The notes below the pieces were generated by a model. The model saw only the letters and a program-made list of their open reading frames with translations, was not told the origin of the DNA and made no database searches. A DNA stretch of 64,000 bases, from assembly GCA_002356635.1 (NCBI GenBank), contig CP023454.1, positions 434,001-498,000 on the forward strand, given 5' to 3'. Source of the DNA: Rhodobacteraceae bacterium QY30. Its GTDB lineage: Bacteria; Pseudomonadota; Alphaproteobacteria; Rhodobacterales; Rhodobacteraceae. This document shows positions 45,350 through 53,831 of this stretch, piece after piece; the first letter of the stretch is position 1, and every line of letters starts with the position of its first letter. The translations under genes and the position numbers were made by a program.

Positions 45350-46276
45350 ATGCAGGATGCCTTCACCGCCCCCGGCCGTTTCTGGCGCGGGAACCTTCAC
45401 ACCCATTCCACCCGGTCGGATGGCGTCCTGTCCCCCGAGGAGGTCTGCCGCCGCTATCGGGAAGAAGGTTATGACTTCTTGGCGCTGACCGATCATTTCA
45501 TCGGTGCCTATGGCTATCCGCTGGTCGACACCCGGCCGTTCCGCACCGCCGGTTTCACCACGCTTCTGGGGGCCGAACTGCATTCAGGCGCCATGGCAAA
45601 CGGAGAGTTGTGGCACATCCTGGCCGTGGGCCTGCCCCTGGACTTCGCACCGGGGAACGCGCCCAGCTTCCAGCCCGTGCCCGACATGGAAACCGGCCCC
45701 CAGATCGCCCGCCGCGCGCGCGACGCGGGCGCCTTCGTGGCCGTCGCGCATCCGCAGTGGTCGGGCCTGACGCTGGCCGATGCCCGCAGCATCGAGGCGG
45801 CCCACGCGGTCGAGATCTACAATCACGGTTGCTACGCCGGCTGCGACCGCGGCGACGGTTTCGGAATCAATGACCTTCTGCTGTCCGAGGGCCGGAAGCT
45901 GAACCTGATCGCCACCGATGACGCGCATTTTTCCGAACCCGACCATTTCGGCGGCTGGGTGATGGTCAAGGCCGCCGAGAACGAGCCGGACGCTCTGCTG
46001 ACGGCGTTGAAGGCGGGGCACTATTTCTCCAGCCAGGGGCCCGAACTGCGCGGGATCCAGATCACGGACAAGTCGGTCGAGGTCGAATGTTCGGCCGCGG
46101 TGTCGGTGATCGTGCAGGGGCAGGGACTAGCCGCCAAGGCGGTGCACGGACTTTCCATGACCCGCGCCTCGGTCACAATCGGGGGCGTGGACCGGTTCGA
46201 GCGCTCTCCCTGGCTGCGGGTGACGGTGGTCGATGCGGCGGGCAGGCGCGCCTGGTCGAATCCGTACTGGCGCTGA
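45350..46276 (+). CDS. PHP domain metal-dependent phosphoesterase
   Basis: The 308-residue protein begins with RGNLHTHSTRSDGVLSPEEV (metal ligands H17 and H19), then YDFLALTDHF, VAVAHPQW and IATDDAHF, the four PHP motifs as in TrpH/YciV-type enzymes, followed by a beta-sandwich-like C-terminal part of about 80 residues. Such proteins hydrolyse phosphate esters, for example in 3',5'-bisphosphates or RNA ends; the substrate here is not known. AGGTG precedes the ATG at 45350. It is convergent with puuD. Confidence 0.88.
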   Translation: MQDAFTAPGRFWRGNLHTHSTRSDGVLSPEEVCRRYREEGYDFLALTDHFIGAYGYPLVDTRPFRTAGFTTLLGAELHSGAMANGELWHILAVGLPLDFAPGNAPSFQPVPDMETGPQIARRARDAGAFVAVAHPQWSGLTLADARSIEAAHAVEIYNHGCYAGCDRGDGFGINDLLLSEGRKLNLIATDDAHFSEPDHFGGWVMVKAAENEPDALLTALKAGHYFSSQGPELRGIQITDKSVEVECSAAVSVIVQGQGLAAKAVHGLSMTRASVTIGGVDRFERSPWLRVTVVDAAGRRAWSNPYWR

Positions 46277-46279
46277 CCC

Positions 46280-47503
46280 TCAGGCGCCGGTCGCGGCGCG
46301 ATACCAGGCGATGATCCGTTCGCGTTCTTCCGGTTCCATGAAACTGGCGTTCGCGGGCGGCATCGCGTGGGTCAGTCCCGCTTGCACATAGATGCGGCGG
46401 GCCTCAAGCGCGATCTGTTCGGGGGTTTCCAGCCGCAGTCCCTTGGGCGCCCAATGGATACCGTCGTAAACCGGTTCTACCGCATGGCACATGGCGCAGC
46501 GGCTGGCGACGATGTCGGTCACTTCGGCAAAGCCTTCGGCTTCGGCAAAGCGGTGCGCCGAAGGGGGCAGGGCGGCCTGCGCGTCGGCCCCTGCGGGGCG
46601 CAGCGACGAGAGCCCGACAATCGCCAGGAACAGAAGCACCGTCGCCGCCCATGTCCAGTGCGGGTTGCCTTTCCGGGCGTGATGGGTGTTGAACCAGTGC
46701 CGGATCGTCACCCCCATCAGGAACACCAGACTGGCGATCAGCCAGTTCCATTGGCTGGCGAAGGCCAGCGGATAGTGGTTCGACAGCATCAGGAAGATCA
46801 CCGGAAGCGTCAGGTAGTTGTTGTGGGTCGACCGCTGCTTGGCGATCTTGCCGTATTTCGCGTCAGGCTTGCGGCCCGCGATCAGGTCGGCCACCACGAT
46901 GCGCTGGTTGGGCATGATGATGAAGAAGACGTTCGCCGTCATGATCGATGCCGTGAAAGCCCCCAGGTGCAACAGCGCCGCGCGCCCCGAAAACAGCTGC
47001 GCATAGCCCCAGGCCGTCACCAGCAGGATCACATAAAGCCCCAGCATCAGCCGGGTGTTGTCATCCCCGAAGCGAGTTTTGCAGATTTGGTCGTAGACGA
47101 TCCAGCCGAACACCAGCGAGGCGACGGAAATCCCGATGGCCTGTCCTTGGGTAAGTTCCCGCACCGCCGGGTCGATCAGATACAGGTCCGCGCCCAGGTA
47201 GTAGACCAGTGCCAGCAGCGCGAAGCCCGATAGCCAGGTCGAATAGCTTTCCCATTTGAACCAGGTCAGGTCGGCGGGCATCTGCCCCGGCGCGACCAGG
47301 TATTTCTGCACGTGGTAGAAGCCCCCGCCATGCACCTGCCAGGCTTCGCCATCCGCGCCTGACGCCAGCGCCCGGTCCCGGTGCAGGCCCAGATCCAACG
47401 CAATGAAATAGAAGGACGACCCGATCCAGGCGATGGCGGTGATGACATGCGTCCAGCGCACCGCGAATTCCAGCCATTCGGCCAGCACGATGAAATCCCA
47501 CAT
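46280..47503 (-). CDS. puuD: Membrane urate oxidase/hydroxylase PuuD with cytochrome c domain
   Basis: The 407-residue protein has about eight membrane helices (residues 1-300; MWDFIVLAEWLEFAVRWTHV, FNTHHARKGN), then a cytochrome c domain with haem site CAMCH (336-340) and axial Met381. This is the PuuD-type urate hydroxylase that oxidises urate to 5-hydroxyisourate and passes electrons to the cytochrome chain instead of making H2O2. It is divergent from a LysR gene and opposite to the rest of the urate cluster (uraH, puuE-uraD, allE, allA). It converges on the PHP gene, 3 bases apart. Confidence 0.92.
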   Translation of the reverse strand: MWDFIVLAEWLEFAVRWTHVITAIAWIGSSFYFIALDLGLHRDRALASGADGEAWQVHGGGFYHVQKYLVAPGQMPADLTWFKWESYSTWLSGFALLALVYYLGADLYLIDPAVRELTQGQAIGISVASLVFGWIVYDQICKTRFGDDNTRLMLGLYVILLVTAWGYAQLFSGRAALLHLGAFTASIMTANVFFIIMPNQRIVVADLIAGRKPDAKYGKIAKQRSTHNNYLTLPVIFLMLSNHYPLAFASQWNWLIASLVFLMGVTIRHWFNTHHARKGNPHWTWAATVLLFLAIVGLSSLRPAGADAQAALPPSAHRFAEAEGFAEVTDIVASRCAMCHAVEPVYDGIHWAPKGLRLETPEQIALEARRIYVQAGLTHAMPPANASFMEPEERERIIAWYRAATGA

Positions 47504-47552
47504 GATCCGCCCCCTTGGACCCGGCCCCTGATTTTTCCGGTATATCGCAGGA

Positions 47553-47567
47553 ATTCTTCGCTAGAAT
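47553..47567. promoter_or_regulatory. LysR-box-like palindrome between puuD and its regulator
   Basis: ATTCT-TCGCT-AGAAT is a perfect 15-bp inverted repeat with the T-N11-A form of LysR operators. A further AGAAT half-site lies exactly 40 bases on, at 47603-47607. It is centred in the 128-base divergent region. Confidence 0.55.
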
Positions 47568-47631
47568 GGCGCAAATGGCACAGCACTTTCAAAAGCTGCG
47601 ATAGAATGCCGACATGGGATGAGGAGGCCGC

Positions 47632-48561
47632 ATGTCCTACGTCAACAACCTGCGCATGTTCGTCCGGGTCTACGATCTGGGCAGCATGAGCGCGGCCGCC
47701 CGCGATCAGCGCACCTCGCCGGCCGTGGCCTCGGCCCGGGTGGCGGAACTGGAAAAGCATCTGGGCGTGCGGCTGTTCAACCGCACCACCCGACGTCTTC
47801 AACCGACCGAGAATGGCCGCCTGTTCTACGATGGCGCGCAAAAGGCGCTGGGCGCCATCGACGAAGCCGAAGCGGCGGTGATGGCCAGCACGCAGACGCT
47901 GCGCGGATCTATCTTCGTGGCGGCGCCATTGGGGGTGGGCCGGCGCTTCATCGCGCCGCATATCCCGGCCTTCAAGGACGACCACCCGCAGATCGACCTG
48001 CGCCTGCGGCTGTCGGACCGCAAGATCGACGTGATGGCCGAAGGGCTGGACATGGCCTTCCACCTGGGCGCGCTGGATGACAGCACGATGAAGCTGAGGA
48101 CCGTGGCGGACTGTCCGCGGCTTCTGTGCGCCGCGCCCGCCTATGTCGAACGGCGCGGAATGCCCGAAGACGGCGCCGCCCTGATCCGTGACCGCCACGA
48201 TTGCCTGACGCTGCGCTTCCCCGGCGCCACCGAATATGCCTGGACACTGCAATCCCCCGATGGTCCGCGCCGCCATGATATCTCGGGCCCGTTCGAGACG
48301 GATGACGGCGATGTCCTGACGGGCTGGGCGCTGGATGGCCGCGGGATCATCCTGAAGCCGATCTTCGAAGTGGCCGAGCACCTGCGTTCGGGTCGTCTGG
48401 TGCCGGTGGCCCGCGCCACGCCGCCCTTGCCCGTGCAACTGGCCTGCCTGACCCAACACCGCCGCCTGCGCGATCCGAAGATCCGCACCTTCACCGATTT
48501 CATCGTTGCCCGTTGCCGCGCCGATCTGGCCCGCGCCACCGAAGGATTGCAGATCGCGTAA
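47632..48561 (+). CDS. LysR family regulator of the urate/allantoin cluster (inferred)
   Basis: The 309-residue regulator has an N-terminal winged helix-turn-helix (MFVRVYDLGSMSAAARDQRT, ASARVAELEKHLGVRLFNRT) and a LysR substrate-binding domain. GAGGAGGCCGC before the ATG is a strong ribosome-binding site. It is divergent from puuD and convergent with uraH, with adjacent stop codons (48561/48562), so it sits in the middle of the purine genes and is their likely local regulator. The inducer would be urate or a downstream product; that is inference from location. Confidence 0.9.
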   Translation: MSYVNNLRMFVRVYDLGSMSAAARDQRTSPAVASARVAELEKHLGVRLFNRTTRRLQPTENGRLFYDGAQKALGAIDEAEAAVMASTQTLRGSIFVAAPLGVGRRFIAPHIPAFKDDHPQIDLRLRLSDRKIDVMAEGLDMAFHLGALDDSTMKLRTVADCPRLLCAAPAYVERRGMPEDGAALIRDRHDCLTLRFPGATEYAWTLQSPDGPRRHDISGPFETDDGDVLTGWALDGRGIILKPIFEVAEHLRSGRLVPVARATPPLPVQLACLTQHRRLRDPKIRTFTDFIVARCRADLARATEGLQIA

Positions 48562-48921
48562 TCAGCTGCCGCGATAGGTCGAATAGCCGAAGGGCGACAG
48601 CAGAAGCGGCACGTGATAATGCGCCCCCGCGTCCGAAATCCCGAAGCGGATCGGGATTTCATCCAGAAACTGCGGCTCCTGATGCAAGGTGCCAGCGGCA
48701 TCCAGGTAAGCGCCGGCCTCGAACACCAGCTCATAAATTCCGGGCACGACCTGCCCCTGGGGCAGGATCGGGCTGTCGGTCCGTCCGTCAGCATTGGTGA
48801 CCATCTGGGCCAGCAAGGTTCGCGCCGCGCCCTCGATCCGGTAAAGCCGCACCCGCAAGCCCGCCGCGGGGCATCCCCGGGCGGTGTCCAGCACATGCGT
48901 CGTCAGCCATCCTGCGGTCAT
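48562..48921 (-). CDS. uraH: 5-Hydroxyisourate hydrolase
   Basis: The 119-residue transthyretin-like protein has the enzyme motifs: [17 protein letters not shown] with His9, [27 protein letters not shown] with the C-terminal YRGS tetrapeptide that separates the enzyme from transthyretin. It hydrolyses 5-hydroxyisourate to OHCU. GGAGGGGCC before the ATG at 48921 fixes the start. It is divergent from puuE-uraD, 146 bases apart. Confidence 0.96.
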   Translation of the reverse strand: MTAGWLTTHVLDTARGCPAAGLRVRLYRIEGAARTLLAQMVTNADGRTDSPILPQGQVVPGIYELVFEAGAYLDAAGTLHQEPQFLDEIPIRFGISDAGAHYHVPLLLSPFGYSTYRGS

Positions 48922-49067
48922 CGGCCCCTCCGTTTCCACCGGGCTTACCATGCCCCACAGCAGGCCCCCGCGCGACCCCCTTCCGCGCGTCCAAGTCCTT
49001 ATGTCATTTCTTGAAAGTCTCCGGCTGCGGGTGCCAGTATCACTTCCATACCGGACCGGAGGCCCAG

Positions 49068-50483
49068 ATGACCCGCTACCCCCGCGACCTGCTTGGCTAC
49101 GGCCAGACACCCCCCGATCCGCGCTGGCCCGGGGGCGCCCGCATCGCGATCAGCCTGGTCCTAAACTATGAAGAGGGTGGCGAAAACAGCCTTCTGCACG
49201 GCGACGCCCAGTCCGAAGCCTTCCTGTCCGATATCGCGGGCGCCACCCCCTGGCCCGGCCAGCGCCACTGGAACATGGAATCGATCTACGACTATGGCGC
49301 ACGCGCGGGGTTCTGGCGGCTGCACCGCCTGTTCACCGGCCTCGGTATCCCCGTCACCGTCTACGGTGTCGCCACGGCGCTGGCACGCAGCCCGGTGCAG
49401 GTGAAGGCGATGAAGGATGCCGGCTGGGAAATCGCCAGCCACGGCCTGAAATGGGTCGAACACCGCGACATGCCAGAGGAGGAGGAACGCCACCAGATCT
49501 CCGAGGCGATCCGCCTGCACACCGAAGTGGTGGGGGGACCGCCCCGCGGCTGGTATACGGGGCGCTGCTCGATGAACACCGTGCGGTTGACCGCGGAATC
49601 CGGCGCCTTCGACTGGATCTCGGACACCTACGATGACGACCTGCCGTATTGGCTGGATGTGGGCGACCGGCATCAGCTGGTCATTCCCTATACACTTGAA
49701 GCCAATGACATGCGCTTTGCCACGGCGCCCGGCTATATCACCGGCGAACAGTTCTTCCAGTATCTGAAGGACAGCTTCGATGTGCTTTACGCGGAAGGGC
49801 AGGCAGGCGCGGCGCGGATGATGTCGGTGGGCCTCCACTGTCGGCTGATCGGGCGGCCCGGCAAGGTGGCCGGGCTGGCGCGGTTCCTTGACTATGCGCG
49901 CGGCCACGAAGGCGTCTGGTTCCCGCGCCGGATCGACATTGCCCGCCATTGGGCCGCGACCCATCCCCCCGTGCGCCGCGACCGCCCCAGCCGCATGGAC
50001 CGCGAAACCTTCGTCGCGCGCTTCGGCGGCATCTTCGAACATTCGCCCTGGATCGCGGATCGCGCCTTCGATCTGGAACTTGGCCCCGAACACGACAGCG
50101 CCATCGGCCTTCACAATGCCCTGGCGCGGGTCTTCCGCTCGGCCAGCGCGGACGAACGTCTGCGCGTTCTGCGCACCCATCCCGATCTGGCCGGCAAACT
50201 GGCCGCGGCCCGCCGCCTGACGGAAGCCTCCACCAGCGAACAGGCCAGCGCCGGCCTTGATGCCCTGACGGACGCCGAACGCACCCGCTTCACCGACCTC
50301 AACGCAGCCTATGTCGCCCGGCACGGCTTCCCCTTCATCATCGCCGTCCGCGATCACGACAAACCCGGCATCCTCGCCGCCTTCGAACGCCGCCTCGCGC
50401 AGGACACCGAAGCCGAATTCGCCGAGGTCTGCACCCAGGTCGAACGCATCGCCGAACTCCGCCTGAAGGACCAGCTGCCATGA
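49068..50483 (+). CDS. Bifunctional allantoinase (PuuE) / OHCU decarboxylase (UraD) fusion
   Basis: The 471-residue protein joins two enzymes. Residues 1-305 are a metal-independent, polysaccharide-deacetylase-fold allantoinase ([37 protein letters not shown]). Residues about 310-471 are the OHCU decarboxylase ([14 protein letters not shown] with the catalytic His, [13 protein letters not shown]). It thus turns OHCU to (S)-allantoin and then to allantoate. The fusion is known in alphaproteobacteria. The ATG at 49068 matches the family start. Its stop overlaps the allE start by four bases. Confidence 0.95.
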   Translation: MTRYPRDLLGYGQTPPDPRWPGGARIAISLVLNYEEGGENSLLHGDAQSEAFLSDIAGATPWPGQRHWNMESIYDYGARAGFWRLHRLFTGLGIPVTVYGVATALARSPVQVKAMKDAGWEIASHGLKWVEHRDMPEEEERHQISEAIRLHTEVVGGPPRGWYTGRCSMNTVRLTAESGAFDWISDTYDDDLPYWLDVGDRHQLVIPYTLEANDMRFATAPGYITGEQFFQYLKDSFDVLYAEGQAGAARMMSVGLHCRLIGRPGKVAGLARFLDYARGHEGVWFPRRIDIARHWAATHPPVRRDRPSRMDRETFVARFGGIFEHSPWIADRAFDLELGPEHDSAIGLHNALARVFRSASADERLRVLRTHPDLAGKLAAARRLTEASTSEQASAGLDALTDAERTRFTDLNAAYVARHGFPFIIAVRDHDKPGILAAFERRLAQDTEAEFAEVCTQVERIAELRLKDQLP

Positions 50484-51313
50484 CCGGTTACTACGCCCCG
50501 AAAGGTGGCTTGCCGCCCCAGACCAGCCTGATGACAGGCCGCGCCATCTTCACCGAAGCCTATTGCGTCATTCCGCGCGGCTGCTTTTCCGACATCGTGG
50601 CCAGCTTCCTTCCCGGCTGGACCAACACCCGCATGTGGCTGATCGCCCGGCCCATGTCCGGGTTCTCAGAAACCTTCAGCCAATATGTGATGGAGGTCGG
50701 CCCCGACGGAGGCTCCACCACCCCCGATCCGGACCCGGGCGCGCAATCGGTGATCTTCGTCACCGAAGGCGAACTCTGGCTCAGCCTCGATGGCGAGGGC
50801 CATGAACTCTCCGCCGGCGGCTATGCCTACATCCCGCCCGGATGCGACTGGAGCCTGCGGAACGGCGCCGACCACCCCGCGCGCTTCCATTGGATCCGCA
50901 AGATCTACGAACCCGCCCCCGGCCTGCCCACACCTTCGCCCTTCGTCACCTCCGACAAGGAGGTTGCCCCCGTCTGGATGCCCGGCACCCATGAAACCTG
51001 GGGCACCACCCGCTTCGTCGATCCCACCGACCTCTCGCACGACATGCACGTCACCATCGTCACCTTCAAACCCGGCAGCGTGATCCCCTTCGAGGAAACC
51101 CATGTCATGGAACACGGGCTCTACGTCCTTGAAGGCAAGGCGGTCTACAAACTCAACCGGGACTGGGTCGAGGTCGAGGCCGGCGATTTCATGTGGCTGC
51201 GCGCCTTCTGCCCGCAGGCCTGCTATGCCGGCGGCCCCGGCCCCTTCCGCTACCTTCTCTACAAGGACGTCAATCGCCACGCGCGCCTCCGCGGCCCCTG
51301 GGGGTTCCGATGA
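50480..51313 (+). CDS. allE: (S)-Ureidoglycine aminohydrolase
   Basis: The 277-residue bicupin has two beta-barrel domains: YAYIPPGCDWSLRNG in the first and VIPFEETHVMEHGLYVLEG, with the Mn ligands, in the second; the C-terminus contains YLLYKDVNRHARLRG. It converts ureidoglycine to ureidoglycolate, releasing ammonia. It overlaps puuE-uraD (ATGA) and is followed after 67 bases by allA. This gene and the end of puuE-uraD use CTC and C-ending codons noticeably more than their neighbours. Confidence 0.93.
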   Translation: MTGYYAPKGGLPPQTSLMTGRAIFTEAYCVIPRGCFSDIVASFLPGWTNTRMWLIARPMSGFSETFSQYVMEVGPDGGSTTPDPDPGAQSVIFVTEGELWLSLDGEGHELSAGGYAYIPPGCDWSLRNGADHPARFHWIRKIYEPAPGLPTPSPFVTSDKEVAPVWMPGTHETWGTTRFVDPTDLSHDMHVTIVTFKPGSVIPFEETHVMEHGLYVLEGKAVYKLNRDWVEVEAGDFMWLRAFCPQACYAGGPGPFRYLLYKDVNRHARLRGPWGFR

Positions 51314-51320
51314 CCGGACT

Positions 51321-51375
51321 TTCATCTTGGCCGAAATATCCCACGGGGGTCCGGGGGTGTGAAACCCCCGGCCGC
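51321..51375. repeat. Extragenic GC-hairpin element in the allE-allA gap
   Basis: The gap holds TTGGCCGAAATATCCC followed by CCGGGGGT / ACCCCCGG (51351-51358 with 51364-51371). I recall closely similar text as a repeated extragenic element in many Rhodobacteraceae genomes, though only one copy occurs in this window. It could act as an mRNA-stabilising stem or weak terminator in the operon. Confidence 0.45.
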
Positions 51376-51380
51376 GCCCG

Positions 51381-51860
51381 ATGAACAGGCTCATACCCCG
51401 GCCCCTTGACCCGGGTGCCTTCGCGCCCTTCGGCGATGTGCTTGAAGCGGCAGGCGACTTCCGCCTGATCAACGACGGCCTCTGCCGCCGCTACCATGAC
51501 CGCGCCCGGATCGACATCGACGGCGCACCCCCCGGCCTTTCGATCTTCCAGGCCCAGCCGCGCGCGCTGCCCTACCGTTTCGATCTGGTCGAACGGCATC
51601 CGCTGGGATCGCAAGCCTTCATCCCCATGTCGCCCGACGCCTTCCTGGTGATCGTCGCCCCCGACGACCACGGGCGCCCGGGGCAGCCGCTGGCCTTCGT
51701 CACCAATGGCGCGCAAGGCATCAACCTGCATCGCGGCACCTGGCATGGGGTGCTCACCCCGCTGGCCGGGCCGGGCCTCTTCGCCGTCCTTGACCGCTGC
51801 GCGCCGGGACCAAACCTGCAGGAATACCGCTATCCCGCGCCATGGCTGGTCGCGCCTTAG
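51381..51860 (+). CDS. allA: Ureidoglycolate lyase
   Basis: The 159-residue cupin-like protein begins MNRLIPRPLDPGAFAPFGDV and contains RLINDGLCRRYHDRARIDID, SQAFIPMSPDAFLVIVAP and NLHRGTWHGVLTPL, matching AllA. It splits ureidoglycolate to glyoxylate and urea, completing the pathway. It is separated from allE by the extragenic hairpin element. Nothing resembling the missing allantoate amidohydrolase (AllC) follows; the next gene is an ion channel. Confidence 0.93.
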   Translation: MNRLIPRPLDPGAFAPFGDVLEAAGDFRLINDGLCRRYHDRARIDIDGAPPGLSIFQAQPRALPYRFDLVERHPLGSQAFIPMSPDAFLVIVAPDDHGRPGQPLAFVTNGAQGINLHRGTWHGVLTPLAGPGLFAVLDRCAPGPNLQEYRYPAPWLVAP

Positions 51861-51942
51861 AACCAGGGGCGCCCCAACCCCCTTGCGACGGACCGGATTG
51901 CGCAGATAGTCGGTTCCAGACCCCTCCGACCGGCAGGAAACC

Positions 51943-52740
51943 GTGACCGAACCGCTTCCCCAGACCACCGCTCCAAGCCTCAAGCATCGCGTGCGCGAGC
52001 TTTATCAAGGTGACACACGGGGCGCGATCCGGTTCGGCTATGGGATGCTGATCTTCGATCTGGTGACGGTCTGCTTCATCATCGGAACCTCCTTCACCGA
52101 CCGCACACCGCTTCTGGGGATCATCGACGCCGGGATCGGTGCCCTGATCGCTCTGGACTTTGCCGCGCGGCTCTGGATCAGCCGCGATCGCAAGCGGCGG
52201 TTCTTCAGCTTCTATTCGATCCTCGACCTTCTGGTGATCTTCTCGCTTCTGGCGCCGATCAATGGTGAAGGCGTCGCCTTCCTGCGGATTGCGCGGGTCT
52301 TCCGCGTCTTCCGGTCGCGCACCACCCTGCGCCAGCTGCGCCGCGATTCAGGCTTCTTTCGCCGCAACGAAGAGGCGCTGGTGGCGGCGATCAACCTGCT
52401 GATCTTCCTCTTCGTGATGACCGGCCTTGTCTATGAAACCCAAAGCGGCCCCCAGACCAAGATCGGCAACTACGTCGATGCGCTTTACTTCACCGTCACG
52501 ACTCTGACGACAACCGGGTTTGGCGACATCACCATGACCACGACCTTCGGGCGGCTGCTGACGGTCATCATCATGATCTTCGGCATCTCGTTCTTCCTCC
52601 GGCTGGTGCAGGTGATCCTGCGGCCTGCGAAGGTGATCCACAAATGCCCGACCTGCGGGCTAAAGCGGCATGACTTCGATGCTGTCCATTGCAAGGCCTG
52701 CGGTCAGATCCTGAACATCGAGGACGAAGGCCTGGTCTAG
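51943..52740 (+). CDS. Voltage-gated-type potassium channel with C-terminal zinc ribbon
   Basis: The 265-residue membrane protein has S1-S2 (about 33-52, 59-78), S3 (90-105), an arginine-repeat S4 segment (R115, R118, R121, R124, R126), S5 (147-165), a pore loop with filter TTTGFGD (189-195) and S6 (203-227). The C-terminus carries CPTC (235-238) and CKAC (250-253), a four-cysteine zinc ribbon. A channel with an intracellular zinc ribbon suggests metal or redox gating, which is inference. It starts with GTG behind AGGAAACC and ends with a 4-base overlap on the convergent gap gene. Confidence 0.85.
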   Translation: MTEPLPQTTAPSLKHRVRELYQGDTRGAIRFGYGMLIFDLVTVCFIIGTSFTDRTPLLGIIDAGIGALIALDFAARLWISRDRKRRFFSFYSILDLLVIFSLLAPINGEGVAFLRIARVFRVFRSRTTLRQLRRDSGFFRRNEEALVAAINLLIFLFVMTGLVYETQSGPQTKIGNYVDALYFTVTTLTTTGFGDITMTTTFGRLLTVIIMIFGISFFLRLVQVILRPAKVIHKCPTCGLKRHDFDAVHCKACGQILNIEDEGLV

Positions 52741-53738
52741 GCGCCCGGCTGCCGCCCCATCCGCAGCGCCACGTCGATCATGCGGTTGGAAAAGCCCCAT
52801 TCGTTGTCGTACCAGCCAAAGACGCGCAGCATGCCGCCGGCGGTGGTCCGTGTTTCGGGCAAGGCCATGACGATGCTTTCGGGGCGTGCCCGCAGGTCGG
52901 ACGACACGAGCGGGCAATCGGTCCAGCCGATCACGCCACCCGCCGCCTGCAAGACGGCATTGGCTGCGTCGGGCGAAGGCCGATCGCGGGTCATCACCGC
53001 CAGATCCACGGCCGAAACACTGGCCGTCGGCACCCGGACCGCCGCGCCTTCGATCCGGCCCGCCAGATCGGGCAGCACCACGTCCAGAAGGCGCTGCGCC
53101 GAAGTGGTTGTCGGCACCATGGACAGCGCGGCGGCGCGGCTGCGGGCAAAATCTGCGGCGGGGGCGTCCACGGTGGGCTGGCTGCCCGTGTAGCAATGGA
53201 TCGTGGTCATCCAGCCGGTTTCGACCCCGAATGCGGTGTCCAGAACGCGGACCAGCGGTGCAAGGGCATTGGTCGTGCAAGAGGCGTTCGACACGATCCG
53301 CTGCCCCGCCAGCCGGTCTTCGTTCGCACCCAGCACCACAGTCAGCTCCGCCGCCTTCGACGGCCCGGAAACCAGGACGCGCCCCGCACCCGCCGAAAGT
53401 CCGCGCGACGCGATATCAGGCGTATCGGCGCGCCCCGTGCATTCCATCAGCACATCGCAACCCGAAAGGTCCACCGTCGCCAGATCGGCAGAGCGCGTCA
53501 GCCGCAGCCGGTGGCCGTCGACGATCAGCGCGCCATCCGTCAACTCGACCGTGCCCGGCCAGGGGCCGAAGACGCTGTCATACTGGAACAGATAGGCGCA
53601 CATCTCGGGGGTGGCGATATCGTTGATCGCGACGATCTCGATCCCGCGCGCGGCGTCTGACCGGCCCTGCAACCAGGCGCGCAGGACGGTCCGCCCGATG
53701 CGCCCGAAGCCGTTGATCGCCACCCTGACCTTCCGCAT
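52737..53738 (-). CDS. Glyceraldehyde-3-phosphate dehydrogenase family protein, orphan paralogue
   Basis: The 333-residue protein has the Rossmann start VRVAINGFGRIGRTVLRAWL, catalytic Cys in NASCTTNALAP, His in TIHCYTGSQPTVD and the C-terminal WYDNEWGFSNRMID. All catalytic residues are present, so it is enzyme-like, but it departs from housekeeping GAPDH at several usually fixed spots (SGPSK for SAPSK, TTNA for TTNC, a changed ARSRAAA region). It could be a GapB/Epd-type enzyme. No glycolytic or Calvin-cycle gene is next to it. Confidence 0.85.
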   Translation of the reverse strand: MRKVRVAINGFGRIGRTVLRAWLQGRSDAARGIEIVAINDIATPEMCAYLFQYDSVFGPWPGTVELTDGALIVDGHRLRLTRSADLATVDLSGCDVLMECTGRADTPDIASRGLSAGAGRVLVSGPSKAAELTVVLGANEDRLAGQRIVSNASCTTNALAPLVRVLDTAFGVETGWMTTIHCYTGSQPTVDAPAADFARSRAAALSMVPTTTSAQRLLDVVLPDLAGRIEGAAVRVPTASVSAVDLAVMTRDRPSPDAANAVLQAAGGVIGWTDCPLVSSDLRARPESIVMALPETRTTAGGMLRVFGWYDNEWGFSNRMIDVALRMGRQPGA

Positions 53739-53831
53739 TTCCGCCGTCCTGTCCCTGCCGCCGTGACCGCCTGTCTCTTGCTAACGGCCGGGCGGGGCAG
53801 GCTCAACTGCCAGAATGTATCCGGCACATCT

